In this document: piece by piece, positions 42,602 through 52,057 of the stretch
Position numbering within the stretch: position 1 is the stretch's first letter
Layout: each line of letters begins with the position of its first letter
From: Microbacterium oxydans
GTDB lineage: Bacteria > Actinomycetota > Actinomycetes > Actinomycetales > Microbacteriaceae
Direction of reading: 5' to 3'
DNA: 64,000 bases
NCBI RefSeq assembly: GCF_006540085.1
Contig: NZ_BJOG01000001.1
Span: 806,001 to 870,000 of the forward strand
Position numbers and translations under genes: made by a program
Notes under the pieces: generated by a model
What the model was told of the DNA's origin: nothing
Seen by the model: only the letters and a program-made list of their open reading frames with translations
Databases searched by the model: none

Positions 42602-43171
42602 TCAGGAGGGGCGGAGCAGCACGAGGAACCGCTCGATCTCTGCGGCCATGTCGAGCGAGGGATCGAGCATCCACGCAGCCTGCAGCCCATCGGCCAAGGC
42701 ATGCAGGGTGCGGACGACCCATGCCGGGTCGAGGTCGGCGCGGATCCGCCCCTGTTCTTGGTCGATGATGAGCTGAGCGCGGGTGAAGGTCTCGATGCGC
42801 TCGGTGCGCTCGCGGAAGTAGGCGTGGGCGGGGTGGGCAGGATCCCCGGCTTGGGCGGCCAACTGCGCGTAGAGCTGCACGAGACCGGGGACGGATGCGT
42901 TGTGACGGATGACCGCAAGGAACGCGGCCGAGGCGTCTTCGCCGGCGTACTGCTGCTCGTCGCGGTCGTCTCTGGCGCGGAGGATCGCGACGAACAGCTC
43001 CTCCTTGCTGCCGAAGTAGTGCAGCAGGCCCGCCGGGCTGAGTCCGGCGGCGTCCGCGATCTCCCGGACCGACGCCTTGCGGTAGCCGTGCTCGGCCACG
43101 ACGGCGAGTGCGGCCTCGAGGATCTCCTCGCGCTTGGCGACGCCCTTCGCGTATGCCCCCCGTGTAGCCAT
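42602..43171 (-). CDS. TetR-family repressor
   Basis: Regulator of 189 residues with an N-terminal TetR domain, KREEILEAALAVVAEHGYRKASVREIADAAGLSPAGLLHYFGSKEELFVAIL, and an all-helical ligand domain. It is divergent from the MFS-carboxylesterase pair and faces a perfect 23-bp operator, so it most likely represses that pair and itself. Confidence 0.93.
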   Translation of the reverse strand: MATRGAYAKGVAKREEILEAALAVVAEHGYRKASVREIADAAGLSPAGLLHYFGSKEELFVAILRARDDRDEQQYAGEDASAAFLAVIRHNASVPGLVQLYAQLAAQAGDPAHPAHAYFRERTERIETFTRAQLIIDQEQGRIRADLDPAWVVRTLHALADGLQAAWMLDPSLDMAAEIERFLVLLRPS

Positions 43172-43267
43172 CGCTCCAGGGTAACCGTCACGCTCGGATC
43201 ACAAAAACCAAACAACGTTCGTGAAACGCTTGCGCGGACAGTCGACGATCTGTCAGCATGTCCGACG

Positions 43268-43290
43268 AATACCAAACACCGTTTGGTATT
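43268..43290. promoter_or_regulatory. TetR operator
   Basis: Perfect palindrome AATACCAAAC-ACC-GTTTGGTATT, 48 bp before the MFS start codon. A degenerate second copy beginning ACCAAAC lies at 43207-43222, nearer the TetR gene. Confidence 0.85.
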
Positions 43291-43337
43291 GACCTGATCA
43301 CGCTCACCGACCCGATCACGCTCAACGAGGAGCCGAC

Positions 43338-44645
43338 ATGTCCGTGTCCCCGCTCGACCCCGCCGCTGAAATCGCCCCGACCGGCACCATCCGCGCCGTT
43401 CCGCCCGCCGCGGGGGAACCGGCGGCGAGTCCGCCCGCGAATCGGCGGCTGCTGCCCAGCTTGCTGATCGCCTCGCTGACCCTGTTCGCCACCTACGGCG
43501 GACTCATCGCGATCCTGCTGCCCAGCCAGGTGCTGATGATCGACGAGGCGAACAAGGTCGGCAACCTCGCCGTCGTGACCACGATCTCCTTCGTCTTCAC
43601 GCTGTTCGCGCAGCCGATCGTCGGGGCGTTGAGCGATCGCACGCGCTCGCGGTTCGGACGCCGGGTGCCGTGGATGGTGCTCGGCGCGATCATCGGCGGC
43701 ATCTTCCTGTTCGGCATGGGCTCATTGACCGACATCCTCTGGATCACGGTGTTCTGGGTCATCATCCAGGTGGCGCTGAACTTCTTCCAGGCTCCGCTGA
43801 CGGCCATCACCGCCGACAGGTTCCCGCGGTCGAAGCGCGGCGGCGCGAGCGCGATGATCGGTATCGGCACGCAGGTCGGCATGACGGTGGGCATCATGCT
43901 CGCCGGGGCGTTCGCCGCGCAGATCGGCATCGGCTACGCGGCGTTCGGCGGTGCCGTGATCGTGGCGGCGCTGCTGTTCGCCGTGGTGAACCGCGACTGG
44001 TCGTCGAAGCACGCCGCGGTGGCCCCGTTCCGATGGGGCGCCTTCTTCCGGGGCTTCTGGATCGACCCGCGCCGCCACCCCGACTTCGCCTGGGCGTTCG
44101 GGGCGCGGTTCCTGCTGATCCTCGGCTACTTCGTCGTCAGCTCGTACCAGCTCTACATGCTCACCGACTACATCGGGCTGCCCCTGGCGGAGGCCCAGGG
44201 CGCCGTCGTCACGCTCACCCTCGTGGCCTTCATCCCGACCCTGGTCGCCATCGGTCTCTCCGGGTGGTGGAGCGACAGGGTCGGTCGCCGCAAGGTCTTC
44301 ATCTACGCTGCGTCCGTCGTGATGGTGGCAGGGCTGGCGATGCCGCTGCTGCAGCCGAACATGACCGGCATGATCCTGATGAGCATCATCAACGGCGTCG
44401 GGTTCGGGTTGTACATGTCGGTGGACGCCGCGCTCATGACCGAGGTGCTGCCGAACGAGGGCGTCTCCGCGGGGAAGGACCTCGGCATCCTGAACGTGGC
44501 GACCAACGTGCCGCAGGCCCTGAGCCCCGCGATCGGCGGTGTCATCATCACGGCGCTCGGAGGCTACGCGATGCTGTTCGTCTTCGCGACCGTGTTCGTG
44601 ATCCTCGCCGCCGTGGCGACCGCGCCGATCAAGGGAGTGCGCTGA
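43338..44645 (+). CDS. MFS transporter under TetR control
   Basis: Major facilitator of 435 residues with about 12 helices after a 35-residue Ala/Pro-rich N-terminal tail. It resembles the GPH/SLC45-like sugar transporters (ALSDRTRSRFGRRVPWMVLGAIIGG after helix 2, GWWSDRVGRRKVFIYAAS after helix 8). It shares its stop with the carboxylesterase start (TGATG). Substrate import followed by ester hydrolysis, for example of a glycoside or ester, is a reasonable but unproven reading. Confidence 0.87.
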   Translation: MSVSPLDPAAEIAPTGTIRAVPPAAGEPAASPPANRRLLPSLLIASLTLFATYGGLIAILLPSQVLMIDEANKVGNLAVVTTISFVFTLFAQPIVGALSDRTRSRFGRRVPWMVLGAIIGGIFLFGMGSLTDILWITVFWVIIQVALNFFQAPLTAITADRFPRSKRGGASAMIGIGTQVGMTVGIMLAGAFAAQIGIGYAAFGGAVIVAALLFAVVNRDWSSKHAAVAPFRWGAFFRGFWIDPRRHPDFAWAFGARFLLILGYFVVSSYQLYMLTDYIGLPLAEAQGAVVTLTLVAFIPTLVAIGLSGWWSDRVGRRKVFIYAASVVMVAGLAMPLLQPNMTGMILMSIINGVGFGLYMSVDAALMTEVLPNEGVSAGKDLGILNVATNVPQALSPAIGGVIITALGGYAMLFVFATVFVILAAVATAPIKGVR

Positions 44646-46183
44646 TGACCGGGAACGACCGGGAGAATACTGTCATGACCGATACCGATTCCGAGACGAC
44701 CGCCGACTTCGTCGAGGTGGCCACGGCCGCGGGACGAGTGCGTGGCCGCTGGCGTCCGACCACGGGAGGGCGGGGCAATCCCCGATCGGCGGCTTTCCTC
44801 GGCATCCCGTTCGCCGAAGCACCGATCGGTGCGCTGCGCTTCCAGGCGCCCGTGCCGAAGGCACCGTGGGAGGGCGTGCGCGATGCGCTCGAGTTCGCGG
44901 CGACCGCGCAGCGCGGAGACCCCGGCGTCACGCTCATCCCCGAGCCGAGCATCGAGGGTGACGCCACGCTCAACGTGAACGTGTTCACCCCGAACCCGAG
45001 CCGCGCGGGGCAGGGGGACGGGCTCCCGGTACTCGTGTGGATCCACGGCGGCGGCTACTTCGCGGGCTCGCCAGCCAGCCCCTGGTACGACGGCCGCAAC
45101 TTCAACCGCGACGGTGTCGTCACGGTCTCGCTCTCCTACCGGCTGGGCTTCGACGGCTTCGGCTGGATCGAGGATGCGCCCTCGAACCGTGGTGTGCGCG
45201 ACTGGCTGCTCGCCCTCGAATGGGTGCAGCAGAACATCGCGGAGTTCGGCGGGGATCCGTCGCGTGTCACGATCGCCGGACAGTCCGCGGGCGGCGGTGC
45301 GGTGCTCACCCTGCTCGGCATGGAGCAGGCGCAACACCTGTTCCACGGCGTCTACGCGATCTCGGGCGCGCTCGCCGATGTGAGTGCCACCCGGTCGGAG
45401 GCCTTCGGGCGTGCGCTCGCCGCGGCGGCGGGGGTCGAGCCGACCGTGGCTGGGTTCTCGCCGCTGCGCGAAGAACGCATCCTCGAACTGCAGAAGAAGG
45501 CCACGGAGCTCGGTCCCTCGTCCCTGGGCAGCGTGATCGACGAGGGGCTCCCGCTCGGGCCGACGGTCGACGGTGATCTGCTGCCGCGCTCCACGCGCGA
45601 GGCTCTGCGGGCCGGCGTCGGCGCGGACAAGCCGCTCGTCCTCGGGGCGACGGACGACGAGTTCACGATGGTCCTCTCCGGGGCCGAGAAGAAGCTGCGC
45701 TGGGTGCCGAGGTCGCTCCTGCTGAACAAGCTGGGACTGCCGAAAGCCGTACGGAGGGAATACCTCGCCGCGAACGCCGACATCGCAGGCCTCGGCAAAG
45801 CGCGCCTGGGCGGGCGTCTGCTGACCGACCGGATGTTCCGGACGGCGCTGCTGAACGTGCTCGCCGACCGCGGCTCGGCACCCACCTGGCTGTACCGGTT
45901 CTCCTGGCCGTCAGGGCACTTCGGCTTCGCCGAGCACTGCCTCGACGTGCCGTTCTTCTTCGACTGCCTCGACGGCCCCGCCATGGAGCCACTCGCCGGA
46001 CCGAACCCTCCACAGGAGCTGGCCGACGAGGTGCACGGAGCGGCCGTCGCGTTCATCGCCGGAGGTGACCCCGGGTGGCCGCGCCATCGGGGTGCCGCGG
46101 GCATCGCCCGGGTCTACGACGTGCCGACGCGCGACGTCGCCGATGCCTACGCGTCCGTGCGTCCGCTGCTGCGCGCGACCTGA
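44645..46183 (+). CDS. Type-B carboxylesterase
   Basis: Carboxylesterase/para-nitrobenzyl esterase-like enzyme of 512 residues. The oxyanion hole reads HGGGYFAG, the nucleophile elbow is GQSAGGGA (family usually GESAGG), and the catalytic histidine is in FGFAEHCLDVPFFF. GIPFAEAPIGALRF is the typical N-terminal mark. Start ATG 44645 overlaps the MFS stop; ATG 44675 is an alternative with less upstream low-complexity sequence. No signal peptide is seen, so it acts inside the cell on imported substrate. Confidence 0.9.
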   Translation: MTGNDRENTVMTDTDSETTADFVEVATAAGRVRGRWRPTTGGRGNPRSAAFLGIPFAEAPIGALRFQAPVPKAPWEGVRDALEFAATAQRGDPGVTLIPEPSIEGDATLNVNVFTPNPSRAGQGDGLPVLVWIHGGGYFAGSPASPWYDGRNFNRDGVVTVSLSYRLGFDGFGWIEDAPSNRGVRDWLLALEWVQQNIAEFGGDPSRVTIAGQSAGGGAVLTLLGMEQAQHLFHGVYAISGALADVSATRSEAFGRALAAAAGVEPTVAGFSPLREERILELQKKATELGPSSLGSVIDEGLPLGPTVDGDLLPRSTREALRAGVGADKPLVLGATDDEFTMVLSGAEKKLRWVPRSLLLNKLGLPKAVRREYLAANADIAGLGKARLGGRLLTDRMFRTALLNVLADRGSAPTWLYRFSWPSGHFGFAEHCLDVPFFFDCLDGPAMEPLAGPNPPQELADEVHGAAVAFIAGGDPGWPRHRGAAGIARVYDVPTRDVADAYASVRPLLRAT

Positions 46184-46207
46184 TTCGAGAGCGCCCGCGG
46201 TGCGGAC

Positions 46208-46555
46208 TCAGGCGACGTAGATCTTGCGGAGGGTCTCGGTGACGGTCCAGGTCGTGCGCATTCCCTCGGCGAGACGCACGACGGAGCCGGGTCCGACCTC
46301 CAGATCGGGCAGCCCGGACGAGGCGAACGCGATCGTGGCGTGACCGGACAGCACCACGAACACCTCATCGGCTTCGGTGTCGGTCGCGGTGCCAGGGGTC
46401 ATCTCCCAGACGCCGATCTCGATGCCGCCTAGCGTCGCCAGCTCGCGGATCGCGGTCGTCGGCGTGCCGGAGAGCACGTCGTCGGAGGGCAGCGGCTCAT
46501 GCGCGAGGGGCAGGGCCCCGACATCCACCGCACTCCCCGCGGCGAGACCGTTCAC
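46208..46555 (-). CDS. Small cupin protein of the amine cluster
   Basis: Single-domain cupin of 115 residues of the DUF861/EutQ-like type (IEIGVWEMTPGTATDTEADEVFVVLSGHATIAF, then VRLAEGMRTTWTVTETLRKIYV). Often found next to PuuB-like oxidases; its role is unknown. It starts on GTG overlapping the stop of the FAD oxidase gene. Confidence 0.8.
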   Translation of the reverse strand: MNGLAAGSAVDVGALPLAHEPLPSDDVLSGTPTTAIRELATLGGIEIGVWEMTPGTATDTEADEVFVVLSGHATIAFASSGLPDLEVGPGSVVRLAEGMRTTWTVTETLRKIYVA

Positions 46556-47955
46556 GAGTCGAAGCCCATGCCGACGGCGTCGAGCGCCTTGAGGAACAGG
46601 TTGCGCCTGCCCTGGTTGTGGTCGGCCTGGTTCATGGCGGCGCGCACGAGATTGACGCCGATCGATGCCGCGGGCTCCGGCGGGAACGGGATGGGCTTCT
46701 CACGTACCATCCGAAGCTCCGTGCGCTCCGTCTGCTCCCCGGACAGCTTGTCGAGCATGACGTCGGCGGCGAAACGCGCCGCGCCGACCCCCAGGCCCGT
46801 GAAGCCGGTCGCGTACGCCACGCGTCCCTTGCGGGCAGTGCCGAAGAACGCGCAGAAGCGGCTCGACGAGTCGATGGCTCCCGCCCAGCGGTGCGTGAAT
46901 CGGAGACCCTCCAACTGCGGGAAGGTCGTGAAGAAGTGGGAGGCGAGCTTGCGGTGGCTCTCGATGCGGTCCTCGTACTCCGCACGCACCTTGCCGCCGA
47001 AGTGGTAAATGGCGTCGTAGCCGCCGAACAGGATGCGGTTGTCCCCGGTGAGCCGGTAGTAGTGGAACTGGTTGGCGCTGTCGGCCAGACCCTGACGATT
47101 CGACCATCCGATGGATGCCAGCTGCGCGGTCGAGAGCGGCTCGGTCATCAGCACGTAGTCGTACACCGGAACGGTCATCAGCCGGTTGCGCTTGAGGAGC
47201 GAGGGGAAGACGTTGGTGCCGAGGGCGACGGCGTCCGCGACCACACGGCCGTCCGGAGTGACCAGGGTGATCGGACCGGACCCGTCGCCCTCGATCGCGC
47301 GGACGATGCTGTGCTCGTGGATCTCGACGCCGAGGTCGGCGGCCACACGTGCCAGCTCGACGCCGAGCTTGGCGGGGTGCACCATGGCGCAGCCGTCGCG
47401 ATCCCAGTCTCCGGCGAGGAAGGTCTCCGAGTGCACCTCGGCCTGCACGGCTTCGCGGTCGAGGAAGCCGGGCTCTTCGCGATACCAGTCCACCTGATGC
47501 GGCTCGACGGCGACCGCCAGCTGACCCGTGCGCTCGAACTCCGCATCCATGCCGTACCGCTCGACCGTCTCACCGATCCCATCGAGGTTCGCGTGGCCCA
47601 GCTCCTCGAGCCGATCGATCTCCTCCGGCCATCGGTTGACGCCGTTCTCATGGCCGTGGGTGAGGCTCGACTCGCAGAATCCGCCGTTGCGCCCGGAGGC
47701 GGCCCAGGCGATGCGCGAGGCTTCGAGCAGGACGACACGACGTTCGGGGTCGCGTTCCTTGGCGCGCACCGCGGTCCACAGTCCGGCGTACCCTCCGCCG
47801 ACGATGGCGAGGTCGGCACGGACAGTGCCGTTCAACGGCGGGTGCGTCGGCCGCTCGACGTCGTCGAGCCAGAACACCCGCAGGGCGGTGTCCCGGAGCG
47901 AGGCGTCGATGACGCTCGCTGAAGGTCGTTGGCGTTCGAAGACGGTGGTGCCCAT
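46552..47955 (-). CDS. FAD-dependent amine oxidase, gamma-glutamylputrescine oxidase-like
   Basis: DAO-family flavoprotein of 467 residues. The dinucleotide-binding motif is DLAIVGGGYAGLWTAVRA (about residues 48-65), followed by AASGRNGGFCESSLTHGHENG and the C-terminal GYDAIYHFGG and GFTGLGVGAARFAADVM blocks. The closest named type I recognise is PuuB, which oxidises gamma-glutamylputrescine, but other primary or secondary amines are possible. The divergent aldehyde dehydrogenase and Lrp regulator support an amine-to-acid pathway. Confidence 0.85.
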   Translation of the reverse strand: MGTTVFERQRPSASVIDASLRDTALRVFWLDDVERPTHPPLNGTVRADLAIVGGGYAGLWTAVRAKERDPERRVVLLEASRIAWAASGRNGGFCESSLTHGHENGVNRWPEEIDRLEELGHANLDGIGETVERYGMDAEFERTGQLAVAVEPHQVDWYREEPGFLDREAVQAEVHSETFLAGDWDRDGCAMVHPAKLGVELARVAADLGVEIHEHSIVRAIEGDGSGPITLVTPDGRVVADAVALGTNVFPSLLKRNRLMTVPVYDYVLMTEPLSTAQLASIGWSNRQGLADSANQFHYYRLTGDNRILFGGYDAIYHFGGKVRAEYEDRIESHRKLASHFFTTFPQLEGLRFTHRWAGAIDSSSRFCAFFGTARKGRVAYATGFTGLGVGAARFAADVMLDKLSGEQTERTELRMVREKPIPFPPEPAASIGVNLVRAAMNQADHNQGRRNLFLKALDAVGMGFDS

Positions 47956-47983
47956 CGTTCTCTCCGTTCCTCGGAGGCTCGCG

Positions 47984-48451
47984 TCAGCGCGTGCCCCAGT
48001 TGTAGAGGTCCTTGTACAGGCCGGCGTAGAGCAGGCTCTCGGTGTGCGTGATGCCGGGGATCGTGCGGATGCGGGTGGCGATGAGTTCGATGAGGTGCTC
48101 GTCGTTCTCGCACACCGCCTCGACGAGGATGTCGAAGGTGCCGAGCGTCACGACCACGTAGGCCAGCTCAGGGATCGTTGTGAGCTCCTGCGCGATCTCG
48201 CGCGGGTTGCCGGAGACTCGGATGCCGATCATCGACATGCGGTGGAAGCCGAGCTGCATCGGATCGGTGACCGCCACGATCTGGATGATGCCCGCCTCGG
48301 TCATCCGCTGCACACGCTGACGAGCGGCGGCTTCGCTCAGCCCGACCTCCCGCGCGATCTCGGCGTAGGGGCGGCGGCCGTCCTCCTGCAGCAGTTCGAC
48401 GATGCGCTTCGAGATGTCATCAAGGGCAGGCTGGGACGGCTTCGTGCTCAT
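47984..48451 (-). CDS. Lrp/AsnC-family regulator
   Basis: Regulator of 155 residues: helix-turn-helix DISKRIVELLQEDGRRPYAEIAREVGLSEAAARQRVQRMTEAGII followed by an AsnC/RAM ligand domain (IGIRVSGNPREIAQELTTIPELAYVVVTLG). It lies 28 bases upstream of the oxidase gene in the same direction and is divergent from the aldehyde dehydrogenase across 99 bp containing several TCGAT/ATCGA elements, so it probably controls both units in response to an amine or amino acid. Confidence 0.92.
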   Translation of the reverse strand: MSTKPSQPALDDISKRIVELLQEDGRRPYAEIAREVGLSEAAARQRVQRMTEAGIIQIVAVTDPMQLGFHRMSMIGIRVSGNPREIAQELTTIPELAYVVVTLGTFDILVEAVCENDEHLIELIATRIRTIPGITHTESLLYAGLYKDLYNWGTR

Positions 48452-48550
48452 GTGTCGATATTGTCAGTCGATGTGTGATCCCGCAACTGATTCAGTCGAA
48501 TCTACGGGAGGTATCTTCAGATTCCGCAGGGATGTCGATACCATGACCCC
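48452..48550. promoter_or_regulatory. Divergent control region of the amine cluster
   Basis: Region between the Lrp gene and the aldehyde dehydrogenase. It is relatively AT-rich and contains TCGATATTGTCAGTCGA at 48455-48471 and a related ATTCAGTCGAAT at 48490-48501, with GATGTCGATACC near the right end. These fit degenerate Lrp-type sites; no single operator is certain. Confidence 0.5.
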
Positions 48551-50002
48551 ATGTCGACTCATCTTCTGAAGGATTCAGCGCCGTTGCAGAACTTCATCGG
48601 CGGACAGTACGTGCCCGCACACGGCGCCGGTCGGATGCCGCTTCTGGATCCTGTCACGGAAGACGCGTACGGCGAGCTCCCGGTGTCGGACGTCACCGAC
48701 GTCGATGCCGCCTACGCAGCTGCGGCTGCGGCCTTCCCGATCTGGCGCGACACCACGCCAGGGGAGCGGCAGCTGGCGCTCTTCCGCATCGCCGACGAGA
48801 TGGAGTCGCGCGCAGACGAGTTCGCCGACCTCGAGTCGCAGGACACCGGCAAGCCGCGCGCGAGCCTGGTCTCGGACGAGATCATGCAGTCGATCGACCA
48901 GCTGCGCTTCTTCGCGGGTGCTGCCCGCAGCCTCGAGGGCAGGGCCGCGGGGGAGTACCTCGCCGGACACACCTCGTTCGTGCGTCGCGAGCCGGTCGGT
49001 GTGATCGGCCAGGTGACCCCGTGGAACTACCCGCTGAACATGGCGGTGTGGAAGATCGCGCCCGCGCTCGCCGCCGGCAACACGGTCGTGCTGAAGCCCG
49101 CCGAGTCGACACCGCTCACGACGCTGCTTCTCGCCGAGATCGTCGCGCTGCACACGCCGGTGGGCACCCTCAACGTGGTGCTCGGCGACCGCAACACCGG
49201 TGTCGCCCTGGTGGAGCACCCCACGCCGCAGATGGTCGCGATCACGGGTTCGGTGCGGGCGGGCATGGCCGTCGCACGCTCGGCGGCGAACGACGTCAAG
49301 CGGGTGCATCTCGAACTCGGCGGCAAGGCTCCGGCGATCGTGTTCGCCGACGCCTCGATCGAGAAGGCCGTCGAGGGCATCACCACCGGCGCCTTCTTCA
49401 ACGGCGGACAGGACTGCACCGCCGCCACCAGGGTGCTGGTGCACGCCTCACTCCACGATGAACTGGTCGCCGCGCTGGTCGCGAGGGCGCAGACGCACGC
49501 CCGCACCGGGGGGCCGCGCGAGGAGGGTGTGCTCTACGGGCCGCTGAGCAGTGCGGCCCAGCTCGCGCAGGTGCAGGGCTTCATCGACCGCCTCCCCGCG
49601 CACGCGACGATCGAGACCGGTGGACGCCGCCAGGGAGATCGCGGCTACTTCTGGGAGCCCACCATCATCTCCGGTGTGCATCAGGACGACGAGGTCGTGC
49701 AGGGTGAGATCTTCGGACCCGTTCTCACAGTGCAGTCGTTCACCGAGGACGCCGAGGCCCTGGGGATGGCCAACGACGTGCCCTATGCGCTCGCCGCCTC
49801 GGTGTGGACGACCGATCATGCTCGAGCGATGCGCTTCTCGCGCGACCTCGACTTCGGGTGCGTATGGATCAACACGCACATCCCGTTCGTGTCGGACATG
49901 CCCCACGGCGGATTCAAGCACTCCGGCTACGGCAAGGACCTCTCGCAGTACGGCTTCGACGACTACACGCGCATCAAGCACGTGATGAGTGCGCTCGACT
50001 GA
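48551..50002 (+). CDS. Aldehyde dehydrogenase, aminobutyraldehyde type
   Basis: NAD(P)+-dependent aldehyde dehydrogenase of 483 residues. VTPWNYPLNMAVWKIAPALAAGNTVVLKPAE, ITGSVRAGMAVA, LELGGKAP and the nucleophile segment FNGGQDCTAATR are visible, with SGYGKDLSQYGFDDYT at the C-terminus. Divergent to the PuuB-like oxidase, it would oxidise 4-aminobutyraldehyde or its gamma-glutamyl derivative toward GABA. Confidence 0.9.
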   Translation: MSTHLLKDSAPLQNFIGGQYVPAHGAGRMPLLDPVTEDAYGELPVSDVTDVDAAYAAAAAAFPIWRDTTPGERQLALFRIADEMESRADEFADLESQDTGKPRASLVSDEIMQSIDQLRFFAGAARSLEGRAAGEYLAGHTSFVRREPVGVIGQVTPWNYPLNMAVWKIAPALAAGNTVVLKPAESTPLTTLLLAEIVALHTPVGTLNVVLGDRNTGVALVEHPTPQMVAITGSVRAGMAVARSAANDVKRVHLELGGKAPAIVFADASIEKAVEGITTGAFFNGGQDCTAATRVLVHASLHDELVAALVARAQTHARTGGPREEGVLYGPLSSAAQLAQVQGFIDRLPAHATIETGGRRQGDRGYFWEPTIISGVHQDDEVVQGEIFGPVLTVQSFTEDAEALGMANDVPYALAASVWTTDHARAMRFSRDLDFGCVWINTHIPFVSDMPHGGFKHSGYGKDLSQYGFDDYTRIKHVMSALD

Positions 50003-50028
50003 AGGGGCCGGCGAGGGGCCCCGGGCGC

Positions 50029-50553
50029 TCAGGGGGCGAGCTGCTTCACACGACGGTGCTCACGCAGGGTGAGCTGGGGGCGCTCCTCGATCTTGACCGC
50101 GCCGTCCTCGTCCCAGCCGTGGCGTGCGTAGAACGCATCCGCGCGATCGTTCCCATCGAGCACCCACAGGTACGCGCGTGCGTACCCGGCCTCGGCGATC
50201 CGCTGCTCCGCCGCCTCGAGCAGGGCGTGGCCCGCACCCGTCGACCAGGCGGCGGGGTCTGCGTAGATGCCGTAGACCTCGCCGTCGGCGAGCCCGTCGG
50301 GGTCGCGGCCGGAGCCCAGCGATGCCCAGCCGACCAGGCGGTCGCCCCGCACGGCGACGAGGGTGCCGAGGCCCGTGGGCAGCGGCTCCGCGATGATGCG
50401 CCGCCAACCCTCGGCTCGCTCCTCGACGGACAGTCCGTCGAGGACGGACTGATCGATGAGTCCACGGTAGGCCGCCTGCCAGGAGCGGACGTGCACGCCG
50501 GCGATGCTGTCGGCATCTTCGGCGCGGGCGTCGCGGATCACCAGCGGAGTCAT
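50029..50553 (-). CDS. GNAT-family N-acetyltransferase
   Basis: Acetyltransferase of 174 residues. The acetyl-CoA-binding part reads VYGIYADPAAWSTGAGHALLEAAEQRI, and AYLWVLDGNDRADAFYARHGW is typical of the fold. It resembles the GNAT at 25921 in architecture but is not a close copy. Substrate unknown. It converges on the aldehyde dehydrogenase gene with a 26-bp gap. Confidence 0.88.
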   Translation of the reverse strand: MTPLVIRDARAEDADSIAGVHVRSWQAAYRGLIDQSVLDGLSVEERAEGWRRIIAEPLPTGLGTLVAVRGDRLVGWASLGSGRDPDGLADGEVYGIYADPAAWSTGAGHALLEAAEQRIAEAGYARAYLWVLDGNDRADAFYARHGWDEDGAVKIEERPQLTLREHRRVKQLAP

Positions 50554-50604
50554 CCATCCAGCCTAGGGGGATCGCCGTGGCCGGAGGGGGGTGGACGCTG
50601 CGGG

Positions 50605-51987
50605 TCAGCTCACGTTCTTCTTGAGCCAGGGCAGGGGATCCACGGCGACGGTGTTGATGTGGACCTCGAAGTGCAGGCACGACCCGAAGACGTAGCCGGT
50701 CGATCCGACGTCTCCGATGTACTGGCCTTCGTCGACGCAGTCGCCGACCTCGACAGCCCGGCTTCCGTAGGTCATATGCGAGTAGACGGTGCTCACGGCC
50801 TGTCCGTCGACGATGCTCTCGATCTGGATCGTCACGCCGTAGCCCTGGTAGCTCTCCGTCGATCGGGAGACGCAGCCCTTCATGGCGGCGTTGATCGGAG
50901 TGCCGACCGGCGCGGCGAAGTCCTGTCCGAGGTGCGATCGCCCCGGTCGTGAAGCGCCGAACCCGTCGGTGAAGGAGTATGTTCCGTCGGCCATCGGCAT
51001 CACGATGCGTCCGGCGAGGGGGATGTCCAGCGCGCTTCCCAGCGGCATGCCTGCGGCGATCGCGGCGGCCGCGGCACGGGAGCGCGTCTCCTTGATCTCC
51101 TCGGGCGTCGTCGCCGAGAAGTTGCCGCGCGGGGCGATCTCCGCCCGGATCTCGTTCTTCGATGTGTAGGACTGGGACATTCCGTCGGCAAGAGTCGAGA
51201 CGGGGGCGCTGGCAGCAGCCGCGGGGCCGCTGGTGGGGTTCAATGCAGGAAGCGCGGCTCCGGTGATCAGGACCCCGATCGCCAGGGTGGCGCCGAGTGC
51301 CTTGGACTTCGCCCACGTGCGCTTCTCGCGGCGGACCCGGGTCTGAGGAGTCGACGCCGCGCGAGGAGCCATGTGTCGGGGGCGCAGGCGAGGATCCCAG
51401 GAACGGGGGCCCTGTGCTGCCTGGGGCTGGGGGTCCGTGGTCTGGGGCTGTGTTGGCTGGGACTGCGTTGGCTGGGGCGCCGCGGTCTGGGGCACCGCGG
51501 TCTGGGGTGCCGTCGTCTGGGGCTGCGTTGCGCGCGGTGCCGTCGCTGGAGTCGGCTTCGTCTGAGACCGTGCCTGAGTCTGCGTCGCCTGCGAGTGGAG
51601 GGCTGTGGCGTCCTGGGCCGAGTCCGCGGCTGCGGTCGCTGTGTGAGCTGCCGCGGCTCTGCGGCGTGCGCGCGAGGACCTGAGTGACGGGGCGGCAGGC
51701 GCGACGTCTGCGTCGAGCGCGAGGTCGGCTGCGGGTGCGGGGTCTGCTTCGGGTGCGGGGCGGGCTTCGGGTGCGAGGCGGGCTTCGGGCACGAGGGCTT
51801 CGGCGGACGAAGAGGTCGCGTCGGCGAGGGGGAGCGTGTCGGCGGCGTTCGACGGAAGGGGGGAGTGCGCGTCTGCGGTCGCCTGGCGTCGACGATGACG
51901 ACGGAGAAGCGGTCGAGTCGGATCGGGGACTTCTGTCGGAGCTTCCGAGGCTTCGTGAGCGCGCTCGGGGGGCAGGGAATTCGTGAC
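50605..51987 (-). CDS. M23-family peptidoglycan endopeptidase, membrane-anchored or secreted
   Basis: Lysostaphin-type metallopeptidase. The zinc motif is SHLGQDFAAPVG and the C-terminal LHFEVHIN gives the HxH. Before it lies a hydrophobic segment (LGATLAIGVLITGAALPAL) and a long Ala/Pro/Gln/Thr-rich region encoded by imperfect repeats (about 51400-51560), so the catalytic domain faces the wall. The start is uncertain. A good GGAAGGA ribosome site at 51993-51999 points to codon 51985-51987, which reads GTC rather than a standard start; TTG 52083 and ATG 52185 are in-frame alternatives, but both lie above an MtrA-like element. I list the ribosome-site-supported position, giving 460 residues. 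Confidence 0.75.
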   Translation of the reverse strand, partial: VTNSLPPERAHEASEAPTEVPDPTRPLLRRHRRRQATADAHSPLPSNAADTLPLADATSSSAEALVPEARLAPEARPAPEADPAPAADLALDADVAPAAPSLRSSRARRRAAAAHTATAAADSAQDATALHSQATQTQARSQTKPTPATAPRATQPQTTAPQTAVPQTAAPQPTQSQPTQPQTTDPQPQAAQGPRSWDPRLRPRHMAPRAASTPQTRVRREKRTWAKSKALGATLAIGVLITGAALPALNPTSGPAAAASAPVSTLADGMSQSYTSKNEIRAEIAPRGNFSATTPEEIKETRSRAAAAAIAAGMPLGSALDIPLAGRIVMPMADGTYSFTDGFGASRPGRSHLGQDFAAPVGTPINAAMKGCVSRSTESYQGYGVTIQIESIVDGQAVSTVYSHMTYGSRAVEVGDCVDEGQYIGDVGSTGYVFGSCLHFEVHINTVAVDPLPWLKKNVS

Positions 51988-52040
51988 GGGATCCTTCCGG
52001 GAGGCAGATGTACGCGGCGGTCGATCCCCCCGGATGCCAC

Positions 52041-52057
52041 CGTTACCGATCTGTAAT
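52041..52057 (-). promoter_or_regulatory. MtrA-like element upstream of the M23 peptidase
   Basis: Minus-strand direct repeat ATTACAGATCGGTAACG, with TTACA and GTAAC half-sites about one helical turn apart. It resembles the spaced GTAAC-type sites of the actinobacterial cell-wall regulator MtrA, as I recall them. Cell-wall hydrolases are known targets of MtrA. Only the resemblance is seen. Confidence 0.4.

Noticed and set aside
47500..48478. A plus-strand frame antisense to the FAD oxidase and Lrp genes
   Set aside because: The minus-strand genes have unmistakable motifs, and the plus frame has none.
25921..50553. The two GNAT genes as a recent duplication
   Set aside because: Only general fold features are shared; sequence identity by eye is low outside the acetyl-CoA site.
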